Part shown: in pieces, positions 26,301 through 34,600 of the stretch
How positions within the stretch are numbered: position 1 is the first letter of the stretch
Layout of the letters: the number at the start of each line of letters is the position of its first letter
Origin: Bacteroidales bacterium UBA3297
GTDB taxonomy: Bacteria; Bacteroidota; Bacteroidia; Bacteroidales; Paludibacteraceae
Length of the DNA: 55,711 nt
Assembly (NCBI GenBank): GCA_002362105.1
Contig: DETD01000005.1
Location: forward strand, 281 to 55,991
Direction of reading: 5' to 3'
Program-made: the position numbers and the translations under genes
The notes under the pieces: model-generated
The model's database searches: none
What the model was told of the DNA's origin: nothing
What the model saw: only the letters and a program-made list of their open reading frames with translations

Positions 26301-29300
26301 GCCATTCTTCAACAACATATATGGAACGCCCACAACAGAGTCTTTATCGCAATTGTCCTTAGCGACGTGTCTTCCTAACAACACCTTGATTTCAGACAAA
26401 GGAGCCGAACACTGGTCAGACGCCAACACATATTCAAGCGGATTATCTTCAAAAACAGAACAATCGACGTCTGGAGCCGTTTTGTCGTTCACGATAATGA
26501 GCTGACGGCAAACCGTCGTATTATTTGAAGTATCACTGAAGGTCCATACCACGTAAGTCAGACCCAGCGAATAAGGATCGTTCATCACATCGAGCGGACT
26601 TACCACCCCATTGACGTCCTCGCGGTGACCAACGCCTCGGATAGGTTCCGCAGACGGAGAGCACAAATCGGCACTTGGGTCTACAACCGGAATCTTCAAT
26701 CCGGCGTCAACCAAGACATCCTTCTTTGCCAAACAGCTTTCGTCGGCATCAACTGAGATAGGGTTCACCAGAATCTTATCGCAATCGATGTTAGGACCAG
26801 TAGAGTCGTTAACCGTAATATTCTGTACACAATACGCCTCGTTGCCAGCCTCGTCGGCAATAATCCAAGTAACGACAGTAGTACCCTGTTCGTAAGGATC
26901 GTCTAACGAAGTGTATTTCTTATTCTTCCAAACACGAGAGAAAGAAATAACAAGATTGTCGACATCGGTACAATTATCGGACGCATTCAACTGCTTAGCA
27001 GTAGGCTGGGTCAGTTTAACAACAGCCTGACATGTGAGTGAATCGGACTTGGTAACAATATCCTTACCCCACTCGCCACACTCTACAGTAGGAGCAGTAG
27101 AATCTACGACAGAAACAATAACCACACAGCTGTCTTGGTCGCCCTGTCCGTTATCGTAATACCATACAATTTTATGACGACCTTTCGCAAAGGTCTTGAA
27201 ATCGGCAGTAAACTCTTTTGCAAACGTCTTCGTCTGCAACGAAATGGTCTTATATACCTGATCAATTATAGAAGTTGGCTTTTGCCCAGGGCCAACACCA
27301 GGGCCAACACCAGGGCCAACACCAGGGCCAACACCAGGGCCAACGCCAGGACCTCCCATGCCAGGGCCAAAAGGTCCGACAGGACCCGCCCCACTATAGA
27401 ACTGGTGCTGTACAAGTTTCCAATCGAGTTCCTCCAGTTCAGAAGTGTTTTTAAGGACAACAACAGTTGAGCTATCGGTTTCGCCACCCTTGTCATCGAC
27501 ATAAGTAACCTTCTTCACCTGATAAGGATAAACAGAAACCATACGGTTCGACAAGCCACCCTTCATAGAGTCTTGCAACGTCTGGCAGTCGTCGAAACCA
27601 TATTTGGTAATAATACCGAACATATTGGTTTCACTCTTATCCTGGGTTACAGGCTCGTAAGTCAATCCGGTAAAGGAAGTGTACATCTTATATTTGTACT
27701 GACGTACGTACGAAACCATAGCAGTTTCGACGGTAGCAGCCGTAACATCGAGGTGTCCGACACAATTTTCATCGGCTTTCAAAACGAGTTCGTCTTTACA
27801 GTTCATCGCAATACGCTCGTATACGATGATGTTCTGCTGACAGGTAGACTCGTTACCAGCCTTGTCGGTGTAGACATACAAGACAGTAGACATACCGACA
27901 GGGAAATGGAATTTCTGCAGTTCGTTGAGAAGTTTAGCAAGACCATCGTTCTGCTTTCCAATAGCAGTCGTGTTACCATCTGGCGTAATAACCGATATAA
28001 CAGGATTAATCACCCCACTACAAGCGTCGACCGCAATCGGTATTTTCTTAAAGAAGCCCTTCAGGGTATAAGTAATATAATTACGCATTGGCGTGTCTGT
28101 CGCAGACGCATACGTAAGGTCGTCACCCTGCGAATTGAGGTTCACGGTAACAGCCGTATCACTCAACACACTACAGTCTATAACAGGCGGAACCTTATCG
28201 ACAATAGAGAAGGTACGGATACACTCGGCATAGACCGAGTGGTCAACCGTTTGGCCAGAACCCTGTTTGTAGAAACGCCAAGCCACCTGGTAAACATTAC
28301 CCAACGCAAAGACGAGTTGCTGCTTGTCGGTAATTTCAGTCCACCCCCCGCTATAATTATAAGTTCCCGAATTAGGGTCACCAGAAGTCGGAGCCCTACC
28401 TATGTAACGGTAGAAATAACGGACCGAACTAATCTTTAATTTAGTCGGACAGATTTCATAAGCCATAGGGAAATCGGCCGGATCCATAGCCGCAATCAGG
28501 CTATCGAGCGAAAGACCACACTCGTCGGTGTTACGCTGAACCGAAATTTCCTTGATTTCGGCATCAGGACACTCAACAGTTGGCTTCGAGTCGTCGATAA
28601 CCGTAATTTTCCGCATACAGTAAGAAGCGTTACCGACAGCGTCGCTAAACCTCCACAATATGTATGTATAACCCGCAGGGACAGGGTCGTTCAAAGCAAT
28701 CTTACTTTTTGAGAACAAAGCCTCACTCATTGCAGGGGCAGAGCTCTGCATATCGAGTCGACCGACAAACTCACCCGTAATATAGCCGTCGACACCGTTT
28801 TGGTCAAGCAAGGTTGGAGCCGACATCACAGGCAACAAGTCAGGACGTATACCCTTGCCAGGGTAAGCCTCACACGTATCCAGACCATCATTGACATTCA
28901 CATTGAAATAAGAAAGTCGGGTCTCCAAAGGTTTCAGCTGAGGGTCATTACAATTGACATCAGGACCAGTCACATCACGAATTATGTAAGTCACCATACA
29001 GGTCGACGACATTTTATTACAGCCATCAACCACATAGTAGGTAACCACAAGACCATTGTTGTCCTTCTTTCCTGCGGTAGCCGGAACAGTACGCTTCATA
29101 GCAGGAACCAGCCCCTTTTGCAAGCTGTCGAGTCGGGCCACAATCTGGAACGACAAATCGTTGCCCTTGGCATCGTAACCAGCCCCCACAATATAAACAG
29201 TTGGATAAGGGTCGCATGTACCCTCAACCTTAGGAACATTCAAAGTAATAGTAGTCGTCTTCTGGGTAGGCCCCAACTCCACTTCCTGCTTCGAGCTACC

Positions 29301-31340
29301 CAACGAGCTACAATCGATAGTAGGTCCGTCTGGTTTCTTCACGCTCAAAATAGTATCCCAAGTGGCCTTACAGCCAACACCGGCAATCTCGACAGTCTCC
29401 CAAATCTGGTGTTTGTTCTTGATGCCAAGACACAGGGAATCGTGTACGGCATTCGACCAAGAAATGAGCGCCGTTCTACCATCGGTAGTGACACCATTGG
29501 CATTCCGCCATGTGTAGATATACTTGTATTTGTTGTTAATCTGGGTATTGTCGTAAGCATATATCTCACGATGATTGTCGGACGGACAGATAGAGTCTTT
29601 ACCCGTACCCGAGAAACCGTCAACTGTAAAATGCGCTTTCGGAGTCCGATAAACGTGTATACGCTTCGTCTTTATGTCGCCGACAGGAACAGCCACTCCT
29701 TCATCACCCTTCTTGGTCATAAATACCTGCAACTCGTACACACCCTCCAACGAAGTTTCAGGCATACGCAAAAATACGTGGGTACCTCTTGTATCAGAAA
29801 CCTCTTGATAGACGATAGACTTGTCGGTAATCTTGTTGTGCTGAGGGTCGTAGAGCGTCCAAACATAAGACACATTCTCGTTTACATCGACCGGAACAAC
29901 CGTCATTTTCACACCCCCACCAACAGTTGGCGCACAAATAACGCTGTCGCCCAATATAGTATCAATTGGGGTTGGATTACAGTCTTTACCTGTAACGGTG
30001 AATTCGATAACAACCTGCTCGTTTTGCTTCGTCAGGTTATTGAATTTCTTGTTGTTCGGATTATCGTCGACAACTCGGTAATAAGATTTACCGATAGTTT
30101 TAACCGGAACCGACAAGCGGGTAAACTGGTTACCCCTTTGTGGAATACCACCCACAACAACCGTCTGCCACTGACCGTTGGAATCGCGATACTGCCAGTG
30201 ATAGATAGCGTCTTGAGGGAAACCAGCCGCATTGATAGTAGTAGTTTGACCTACACAAGTTGAACCCTTTTCCATACAAACCGACTCAATTTCGGCAGAG
30301 ATGTAGTCAATAGCGACTTTAAAGCATCCATCAAATTGCTGGAAATATGGATCAAGCGTAAAATACTCCAAACCATTATACTTTCCTGTATTTGGATCAT
30401 ATTTGTCGACAGGGAAGTATCCATAATAATTCACCTCTATACGGAGCAATTTACCAACAGGGGCACTACCCAACCCAAGGTTGGTTTGTCCGAAAGTCGT
30501 ATTAATCTCAGGTTTACCAATAGTATCACCTGTCGCATCGTCTATAATAACAATCGAACCACGGTCGGTCGTCTGGTTACCATGTCCAGTTTCCAACTTG
30601 ATAGCCGCAGAACCGCCACAATTATACTGCGTTTTCATGACATAAAAACGCATCGTGTAACGGTAGTTCTTACCCGCATAAGTAGAACAGAGGAAACGGT
30701 AGAAGAAAGGAGTACTACCTTTTGTATTCTCATCGTAGACGTAATAGTAGTTATTACGTTTTCCTTCGTCTAAAGCAGGTTCCTGATCATTAAAAAAGTT
30801 CCTTAAATCGTTTGTTATAGTATAGGCCGACTTGTCAGTATGTGTAAAAGTAATGTCATTTTCATCAAAGAAATCGACAATCTGCTCTGGAATTTGCGGT
30901 GACTTGCTGTTCACACCACGCTCAGGGTCAAAATCAGTACCAGAAAAATAATCGCCAGTCGAGGTAATATGGCAAGTTTTAGCACAAGCGTCAGACTTGT
31001 CCTTTTCAACAAAGATAACTGGTGATGAGTTACTAGCGTCAGTAACATCCACCACCTTATAATATACCCCATTAGCAGACGGATTGTCTGTCATATCGGT
31101 AGCGATACGGCGTGCCACAGTATAACTCTGGCAATCGTACCATGTCACCTGGTCTAACGACCACTTATAGGCCAAATAATGACCAGAGGTAGTACCACCC
31201 GCATCAAGCACAATAGCCTCACCCGGACACGCCATTTTCACATCCGAACTAAGCGACATGGCCGCAGATACCCTTATAACGGACAAAACGATGAAAAATG
31301 TTAAAGCGGACAAACGCTTTACCCCACCTATTTTTAACAT
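20361..31340 (-). CDS. Giant HYR-repeat adhesin, T9SS type B (3659 aa)
   Basis: This very large secreted protein is presumably anchored at the cell surface. Signal peptide at 1-27 (VIRVSAA). The N-terminal region (about 28-670) holds an Ig-like domain, the conserved CHITSTGDYFSGTDFDP motif near 123 and a shared beta-rich part ending around YISAEIESVC. Then follow about 23 HYR-like repeats (675-3170) of roughly 105 residues, each opening near P-x-I/V-D-C and closing with W-x-F-T-D ... C-x-Q-x-V-x-V-x-D. A Gly/Pro/Val tract sits inside repeat 5 (about 1323-1351). The C-terminal region (3170-3585) includes VVCGGDETLADV and FVAMDTVSGC, followed by the gliding-motility-type sorting domain (last 75 residues: ITPYTKDGMNDDF, IFNRYGQMIFEG, GWDGTYRG, DPGVYYY). 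HYR repeats are cysteine-bearing Ig folds used in adhesion. It is a paralogue of the next two genes upstream and a separate transcription unit. Confidence 0.9.
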   Translation of the reverse strand: MLKIGGVKRLSALTFFIVLSVIRVSAAMSLSSDVKMACPGEAIVLDAGGTTSGHYLAYKWSLDQVTWYDCQSYTVARRIATDMTDNPSANGVYYKVVDVTDASNSSPVIFVEKDKSDACAKTCHITSTGDYFSGTDFDPERGVNSKSPQIPEQIVDFFDENDITFTHTDKSAYTITNDLRNFFNDQEPALDEGKRNNYYYVYDENTKGSTPFFYRFLCSTYAGKNYRYTMRFYVMKTQYNCGGSAAIKLETGHGNQTTDRGSIVIIDDATGDTIGKPEINTTFGQTNLGLGSAPVGKLLRIEVNYYGYFPVDKYDPNTGKYNGLEYFTLDPYFQQFDGCFKVAIDYISAEIESVCMEKGSTCVGQTTTINAAGFPQDAIYHWQYRDSNGQWQTVVVGGIPQRGNQFTRLSVPVKTIGKSYYRVVDDNPNNKKFNNLTKQNEQVVIEFTVTGKDCNPTPIDTILGDSVICAPTVGGGVKMTVVPVDVNENVSYVWTLYDPQHNKITDKSIVYQEVSDTRGTHVFLRMPETSLEGVYELQVFMTKKGDEGVAVPVGDIKTKRIHVYRTPKAHFTVDGFSGTGKDSICPSDNHREIYAYDNTQINNKYKYIYTWRNANGVTTDGRTALISWSNAVHDSLCLGIKNKHQIWETVEIAGVGCKATWDTILSVKKPDGPTIDCSSLGSSKQEVELGPTQKTTTITLNVPKVEGTCDPYPTVYIVGAGYDAKGNDLSFQIVARLDSLQKGLVPAMKRTVPATAGKKDNNGLVVTYYVVDGCNKMSSTCMVTYIIRDVTGPDVNCNDPQLKPLETRLSYFNVNVNDGLDTCEAYPGKGIRPDLLPVMSAPTLLDQNGVDGYITGEFVGRLDMQSSAPAMSEALFSKSKIALNDPVPAGYTYILWRFSDAVGNASYCMRKITVIDDSKPTVECPDAEIKEISVQRNTDECGLSLDSLIAAMDPADFPMAYEICPTKLKISSVRYFYRYIGRAPTSGDPNSGTYNYSGGWTEITDKQQLVFALGNVYQVAWRFYKQGSGQTVDHSVYAECIRTFSIVDKVPPVIDCSVLSDTAVTVNLNSQGDDLTYASATDTPMRNYITYTLKGFFKKIPIAVDACSGVINPVISVITPDGNTTAIGKQNDGLAKLLNELQKFHFPVGMSTVLYVYTDKAGNESTCQQNIIVYERIAMNCKDELVLKADENCVGHLDVTAATVETAMVSYVRQYKYKMYTSFTGLTYEPVTQDKSETNMFGIITKYGFDDCQTLQDSMKGGLSNRMVSVYPYQVKKVTYVDDKGGETDSSTVVVLKNTSELEELDWKLVQHQFYSGAGPVGPFGPGMGGPGVGPGVGPGVGPGVGPGVGPGQKPTSIIDQVYKTISLQTKTFAKEFTADFKTFAKGRHKIVWYYDNGQGDQDSCVVIVSVVDSTAPTVECGEWGKDIVTKSDSLTCQAVVKLTQPTAKQLNASDNCTDVDNLVISFSRVWKNKKYTSLDDPYEQGTTVVTWIIADEAGNEAYCVQNITVNDSTGPNIDCDKILVNPISVDADESCLAKKDVLVDAGLKIPVVDPSADLCSPSAEPIRGVGHREDVNGVVSPLDVMNDPYSLGLTYVVWTFSDTSNNTTVCRQLIIVNDKTAPDVDCSVFEDNPLEYVLASDQCSAPLSEIKVLLGRHVAKDNCDKDSVVGVPYMLLKNGTSRVALPSVFVKDTTYTIIWVFTDEAGNEATCNQLLSVVDTTAPDNSICPDPVKVIDADVKCTFTYDELNIPNLSVNDLCDGVLVGKLTGEIQQPNGKTVYPSSMEEFQDLEYYAGTVNKFKWTFTDHAGLTSTCEMTLTINDSIPPVINNCETGNDAVYEMSNGVCYAKWADLSKLIVIPNAFDECQELIDGTGSSPIDPLEIRRYFNGELVAVSTGDDKAWCADPFPRGLTRLVWVFSDRSGNVDSCAKTLKVIARTDPSFICDSIQPNPMRPKALEGECYIEFNDLEFGTYYGFDACSNDSIKAKLLMAPVPEAIPVPKDLKFNVGDTITVYWVVVDEDKNYAYCPQVVIPSHSNKINFDCSTLDSIKSVALEGECYIPAEDLNLPHPFAIDSCALANGANDTIYGVPTRSDSLKYTDNYPTGKTSITWTFVSPFNIDDTVFCHQVVVVDGNKHFDLDCDVVSPQINDTVPDCGPDPNIVLVYPQVPDPCVEDTVITGVPVARTDGKAIDADFPLGPTIITWTFTDATGAITDTCRQKVLVLTEKDLIKPCDTAAMETLLVAAPEDACTVPAADVPLERPYALHPCTFDTVWAVLSRPGISDLNAPYNIGLNRLVWTFTDTTNTLVNPVGICEQFVKVGDVEVEPVDCKNMPDISKVLKEGDCLIDFADFELNVPPVIDRCPNGDPNGEPVEIKPLITRASKKGWSTTEVSEIGTFGVGRDTIFWLYTIAGNEFLCEQHISVKDSVEPVFDCSKLGLVLAEAEDGQCEVPLDAVLKLLQPYPVAVETCTGDSIEGVPSLEDGSDLPATFKVGDTVVVKWTFIDTLVNAKARICRQPVTVISNAEPIFDCNSLDTLLYVAHGACSIVLTEDSIPIPVAKDSCTGTDVPGVASRADGGSVYGTYSTGFVTLTWTFDSPYSKKNKVCSQVIHVVTDLEIDAQCGEENYPTIKVAVEDGVCEVDPAQILEKIHEHTAVNPCHNTWIIKGVPTRSDGKALDDNYPIGLTIITWTFTDTTKTLLNPVSTCDQRVEVGDNNEPPVDCEKSFPAVTRYLDAENCFIEFAEIPVFLDSMPVNKCNGDVAVLDTTRESGKSMSEPFEVGKDVIIWKFTFPSNNQTMVCYQNVEVIDTVAPPFECSVLTPVINVAFKVADVNYVTYDEVKDAGFYIPVVTDSCCEVKTTVTRSDNLKLEDNYPYGETVVTFVFSDDHGNDNVCSQIIKVSDMIPPKEVCPKVGGTYACLTDVPAEMSYNEFVAAGGYLDDPSRADLSTFKAVTEVVGDSCEAMVIRDYHLLSIRQDLVTCSNGPDTFYVKDNVAPTYVGISPVGESVNVACFDVNYELPNVGAEDNCDPNPIVTMNFTSTQGLDPSKCDYYTYDLIYSWTAVDRCGNTAEPVTFTVHVKDSIPPIVNPPANWGDALHPLYLKNCRFGVPDITGLIPLDSVIMPCGGLEYLEITQSPAAGTEITESIYVTLEFKDVCGKKTTLQKFVSVQQKDDIVKIIREDTAVVCGGDETLADVYGSPNTLSNASICSGYGITWVIDWDGSWVDVTTTVLWDYYRDEIDESKLLYSNNPATYESRFKPITPPFQATEEQKLAAQQAYIDYLMLLRKSQSGDYWFVAMDTVSGCTDTAKVYIDVRERPRVNLASGLWKMCDGDSLTLNGDFGSSFSVCVDEMGSPILSEGWLVNDSIYVPNTPIVYDDGASHMLAYYATNQCGTTTSLSSLYTPCGSPLLTHEDSLKVFGSEENVKLAKEDKYYASDSVKVDVFTHYDPAQVLLTTKPQNKARIWRGESADLILTLPYQPATISWRRVEGLFDGTTGAVYNRNGEVVYNTVGENDDVDLFVELWNNRDTTIPDSVFLKEHERQNLYVYTVEPTDSSRYYVVVSNDVCPAVASNMVSLDVLNEIPTAITPYTKDGMNDDFMRGHHVIIFNRYGQMIFEGNDGWDGTYRGVLVDPGVYYYNCDIQSNVFKGSIEVVKIE
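21830..29315 (-). repeat. Array of about 23 HYR-like protein repeats
   Basis: Units of about 100-110 codons counted by the recurring P-x-x-D-C opening. The last ten (with openers such as IKPCDTA, EPVDCK, DAQCGEENYP, PPVDCEKSFP) are collinear with the last ten of the 5280-residue paralogue; the first eleven are also collinear. Confidence 0.8.
27287..27346 (-). repeat. 12-bp minisatellite encoding Gly-Val-Gly-Pro
   Basis: Five head-to-tail copies of the 12-mer CAGGGCCAACAC (four identical, the fifth with one change) are followed by degenerate copies to about 27370. On the coding strand they encode a repeating Gly-Pro-Gly-Val tract in repeat 5 of the adhesin. The unit is a multiple of three, so copy changes would alter length without a frameshift. 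The paralogues lack the tract. Confidence 0.92.
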
Positions 31341-31461
31341 AATATACTAATTTACATTCTAGAATAACATCAAAGTGTGAACCAATAAGTTACAGCACAA
31401 TAATGCATATACACCCAAAAAAATGTTAGGTTCAGCCTATTTGAGTCTATATGTATTCTCA

Positions 31462-31469
31462 CAAATATA
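31462..31469 (-). promoter_or_regulatory. -7 element of the 3659-residue adhesin gene
   Basis: On the minus strand TATATTTG matches TAnnTTTG; the -33 partner is weak. The start near 31455 gives a leader of about 115 nt. No other feature is seen in the gap 31341-31654 except the terminator of the upstream gene. Confidence 0.5.
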
Positions 31470-31539
31470 ATTAAATTTCACAATAACGAACATAAATCAT
31501 CAAAACAAATTGTAATTGTTGAAAAGTAAAGACAAAAAC

Positions 31540-31573
31540 AGGGGCAATTCTCCGTTTGTGGAGAATTGCCCCT
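31540..31573 (-). terminator. Terminator of the 5280-residue adhesin gene
   Basis: A perfect 14-bp stem (AGGGGCAATTCTCC and its complement) with loop GTTTGT is followed on the minus strand by GTTTTTGTCTTT. It lies about 80 nt beyond the stop at 31655. Confidence 0.9.
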
Positions 31574-31654
31574 GATAAATCAAAAGTAGTTATATTTCGC
31601 GTAATAAGTCTGTCTTCTCCGTCTTAGTTAACCGACGGGTAGCAAAGCGCCATC

Positions 31655-34600
31655 CTATTCGATTTTAACGACCTCAATAGAGCCCTTGAAGTTAGCGCCG
31701 TTCTTCATATCGCAACTGTAGTAGTAAACGCCTGGGTCTGCCAATATGCCACGATATGTACCGTCCCAACCATCGTTACCCTCATGAATCATCTGTCCGT
31801 AACGGTTGAAGATGATTACATGATGGCCGCGCATAAAGTCGTCGTTCATACCATCCTTCGTATAAGGAGTGATGGCAGTAGGCAACTCTTTAAGCACATC
31901 GACATTAACCAGGTTAGAGGTTACAGCCGGACAAACACCATTACCAACTACAGCATAATAATATGAAGTATCGGTTGGAACAATGTTGTAACGGAAGGTC
32001 AAGAGACCACGCTTAGCCAAATATACCGAGTCGGCAACAGTGGTATCGCGCGAATTCCACAACTCATGGAAGAGGTCAGCATCATCGTCTTCACCACTAC
32101 CACCATAGATAATGTTGCCAAGTTTGTCGTATTCAGCACCTGTACGTGCGTCGTACTCACCCTCAACACGTCTCCACGACAAATAAGAAGGTTCATATGG
32201 CAGCGTGAGTATCAACTCTGCTTCCTCACCCGTCCAAACACGAGGTTTAGCCTGCGGCATTGTGGTCAACAACACCTGTTTAGGGTCGAAGTGGGTAAAC
32301 ACTTCAATGTCGACACTATCGCGCAAAACCAAACGGTCTTGACGGAAGAGTTCCATGTTCTCTTTAGATCCGGCAACAGCCAAACTATCTTTATAGGTTT
32401 CAAGTTCGCCATCGCAAGAGGTATAGAGCGAGTTGAAAGTCGTGGTTGTACCGCAATGGTTGGTTGCATAGTAAATTGCTGTATGCTTGATGCCACCCTC
32501 GTAGAGGATAGAATCATGTGGATGATAAACAGAATCGTTAATCAACCAACCTTGCTTGGTAATAGTACCACCCATGTTGTCGATACATACAGGGAAGTTG
32601 TTACCAAAGTCGCCATTCAATGACAGCGAATCGAATTCACAGACTTGCCAAGAACCGCTAGCAAGCTGCAAACGCGGACGCTCGTCAACCTTTACGTATA
32701 CCGAAGCGGTATCGCTACAACCAGAAACGGTATCCATAGCCACGAAGTAGTAGACATCGGACTGGTGCTGGCGGAGCAACATGAGGTACCGCGCATAAGC
32801 AGCGTCGGCAGCCGCCTTCTCTTCAGGACTACCCTTAGAAGGAGCGTTAACAGATTCAAACCTAGAAGCATAAGTTTCTGGGTTGTTACTATAAATCAGG
32901 TGTTCCTCATCGAAGCTAGTACGGTAGTAATCCCAGAACAAGGTTGTTGGAACAGGCTCCCACTTACCCAAGTCAATTACCCAGGTAAAGCCGAACGCAT
33001 TACGAATCTTAGTCTGTGTCAAATCGTTCTGGCTTGAACGAACCGAATCGAGCGTCTCGTCGCCACCACAGACAACAGGATTTTCACCAGTAATAATAGA
33101 AACAATCTCCTTGCGGTCTTGAACCTCTACCACCTTCTCCAGATCGGTATGGTTACCACACACATCACTAATAGAGAGCGTAACAACGGTAGTTGCGGTA
33201 ATTTCAGTACCAGCAGCAGGTGTCTGCGTGTAGGTCAGATACTCGTTAGAGCCACAGTTCTGAGATACCAGTTCCTCAGGAATAAACTGAGTCAAGTCTG
33301 GAATACCGAATTTACACTTCTTCAGATAAATTGGGTGTGCAGGGTCTCCCCAGTCATCTGGCAGATCGATAGAAGGAGCCACTGTGTCGACCACATGAAC
33401 CGTGTAGCGAACCGAGTCAGCCTCGTTACCGCAACGGTCGGTAGCCACCCATGTATAGATGACATCGTAGTTGTAGTAGTCGCACTTAGAAGGATCGTCA
33501 CCCTGGGTTGAACGACTAAACATCTGCAACTTAGGTTCTGGGTCGCAGTTGTCAACCGCAGTCACAACAGGAGGGTCAATTTCGAGCTGGTCACAAGTGG
33601 TCTTTCTCGAAGCGCCCTTAGCAGGAATACCCTCGTAAGTAGGAGCAATAGAGTCCTTCATATAGAAGTGCTGCGGAGTTTCGCAATATACATCTACTTC
33701 AGTAACCGAAGTAACTATATAGTTACGGGTAACAACCGCGTTACACTTGTCATCGCCAACAACCTTGTCTTCATGACGGAAAGTCAGAAGATCGGCCTTG
33801 CTTTCAGGCTCAATCGAACCACCGGCAGCAACAAATTCCTCGTACGAAGTAATAGCCGGAGTTGTATCGGTAATACAAGCGATATGGTTTTCAAGAGTAG
33901 GACAGATGAGTTTAGGAGGTATCATATCGATAACCTTGACAACCTGCGAGCAGATGGTATCGTTACCATAAATATCGTAGAAGCGGAAGGTAATGGTCGT
34001 ATTACCGAACACATAATCGTCTTCCAGTGCCTTGTTATCGTCACGTGTCACCTCGGTGAACACATCGGTACAGATGTCGGTCACTTCTGGAATGAAGAAT
34101 CCTCTAGCCTTCACCTCGTCGAACGTTACAGAATTGCCGGCAGTCTTCAATTCCACATAAATGGTATCGGCCAGCATTGAGCAGTCGAACGAAGGAGCAA
34201 TCGTGTCTCTCACCTCAATACGCTGGTAACAGTAGACAGGGATGTTGTTGCTAGGGAACCAGAGTTTCCAAACAATGGTGTCGACTCCTACAGTGTAAGG
34301 ATCAAGAACTTTCAAACCACTGGTACGAGAAGTGTCGATAAGCATATTCTCGCCCGAGCATGGATGTGCAGGAAGCGGATCGATATTCACAGGAATCTTA
34401 GAGAAATCCAAGTCGCAATTGTCCGCATCTAATGCCAAATTAACAGCAGGGAATGCAGTAGGACAATCGACAGGAGGTGTATTCACGTCAACAACAGTCA
34501 CAGTCTGTTCGCAGACAGAAACTGGATTTACCAACGTGTTAGTCGTATCGGTAAACGTCCAAGTAATGGTTGTAACGCCAATCTCGTAAGGTTCACTCAT

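Noticed and set aside
27287..27370. CRISPR-like array
   Set aside because: The short tandem units have no spacers and lie in frame inside a coding gene, so this is a minisatellite.
28800..30263. Plus-strand frame of 487 codons opposite the 3659-residue adhesin gene
   Set aside because: Antisense shadow of the repeat array, with the same low-complexity composition as the others.
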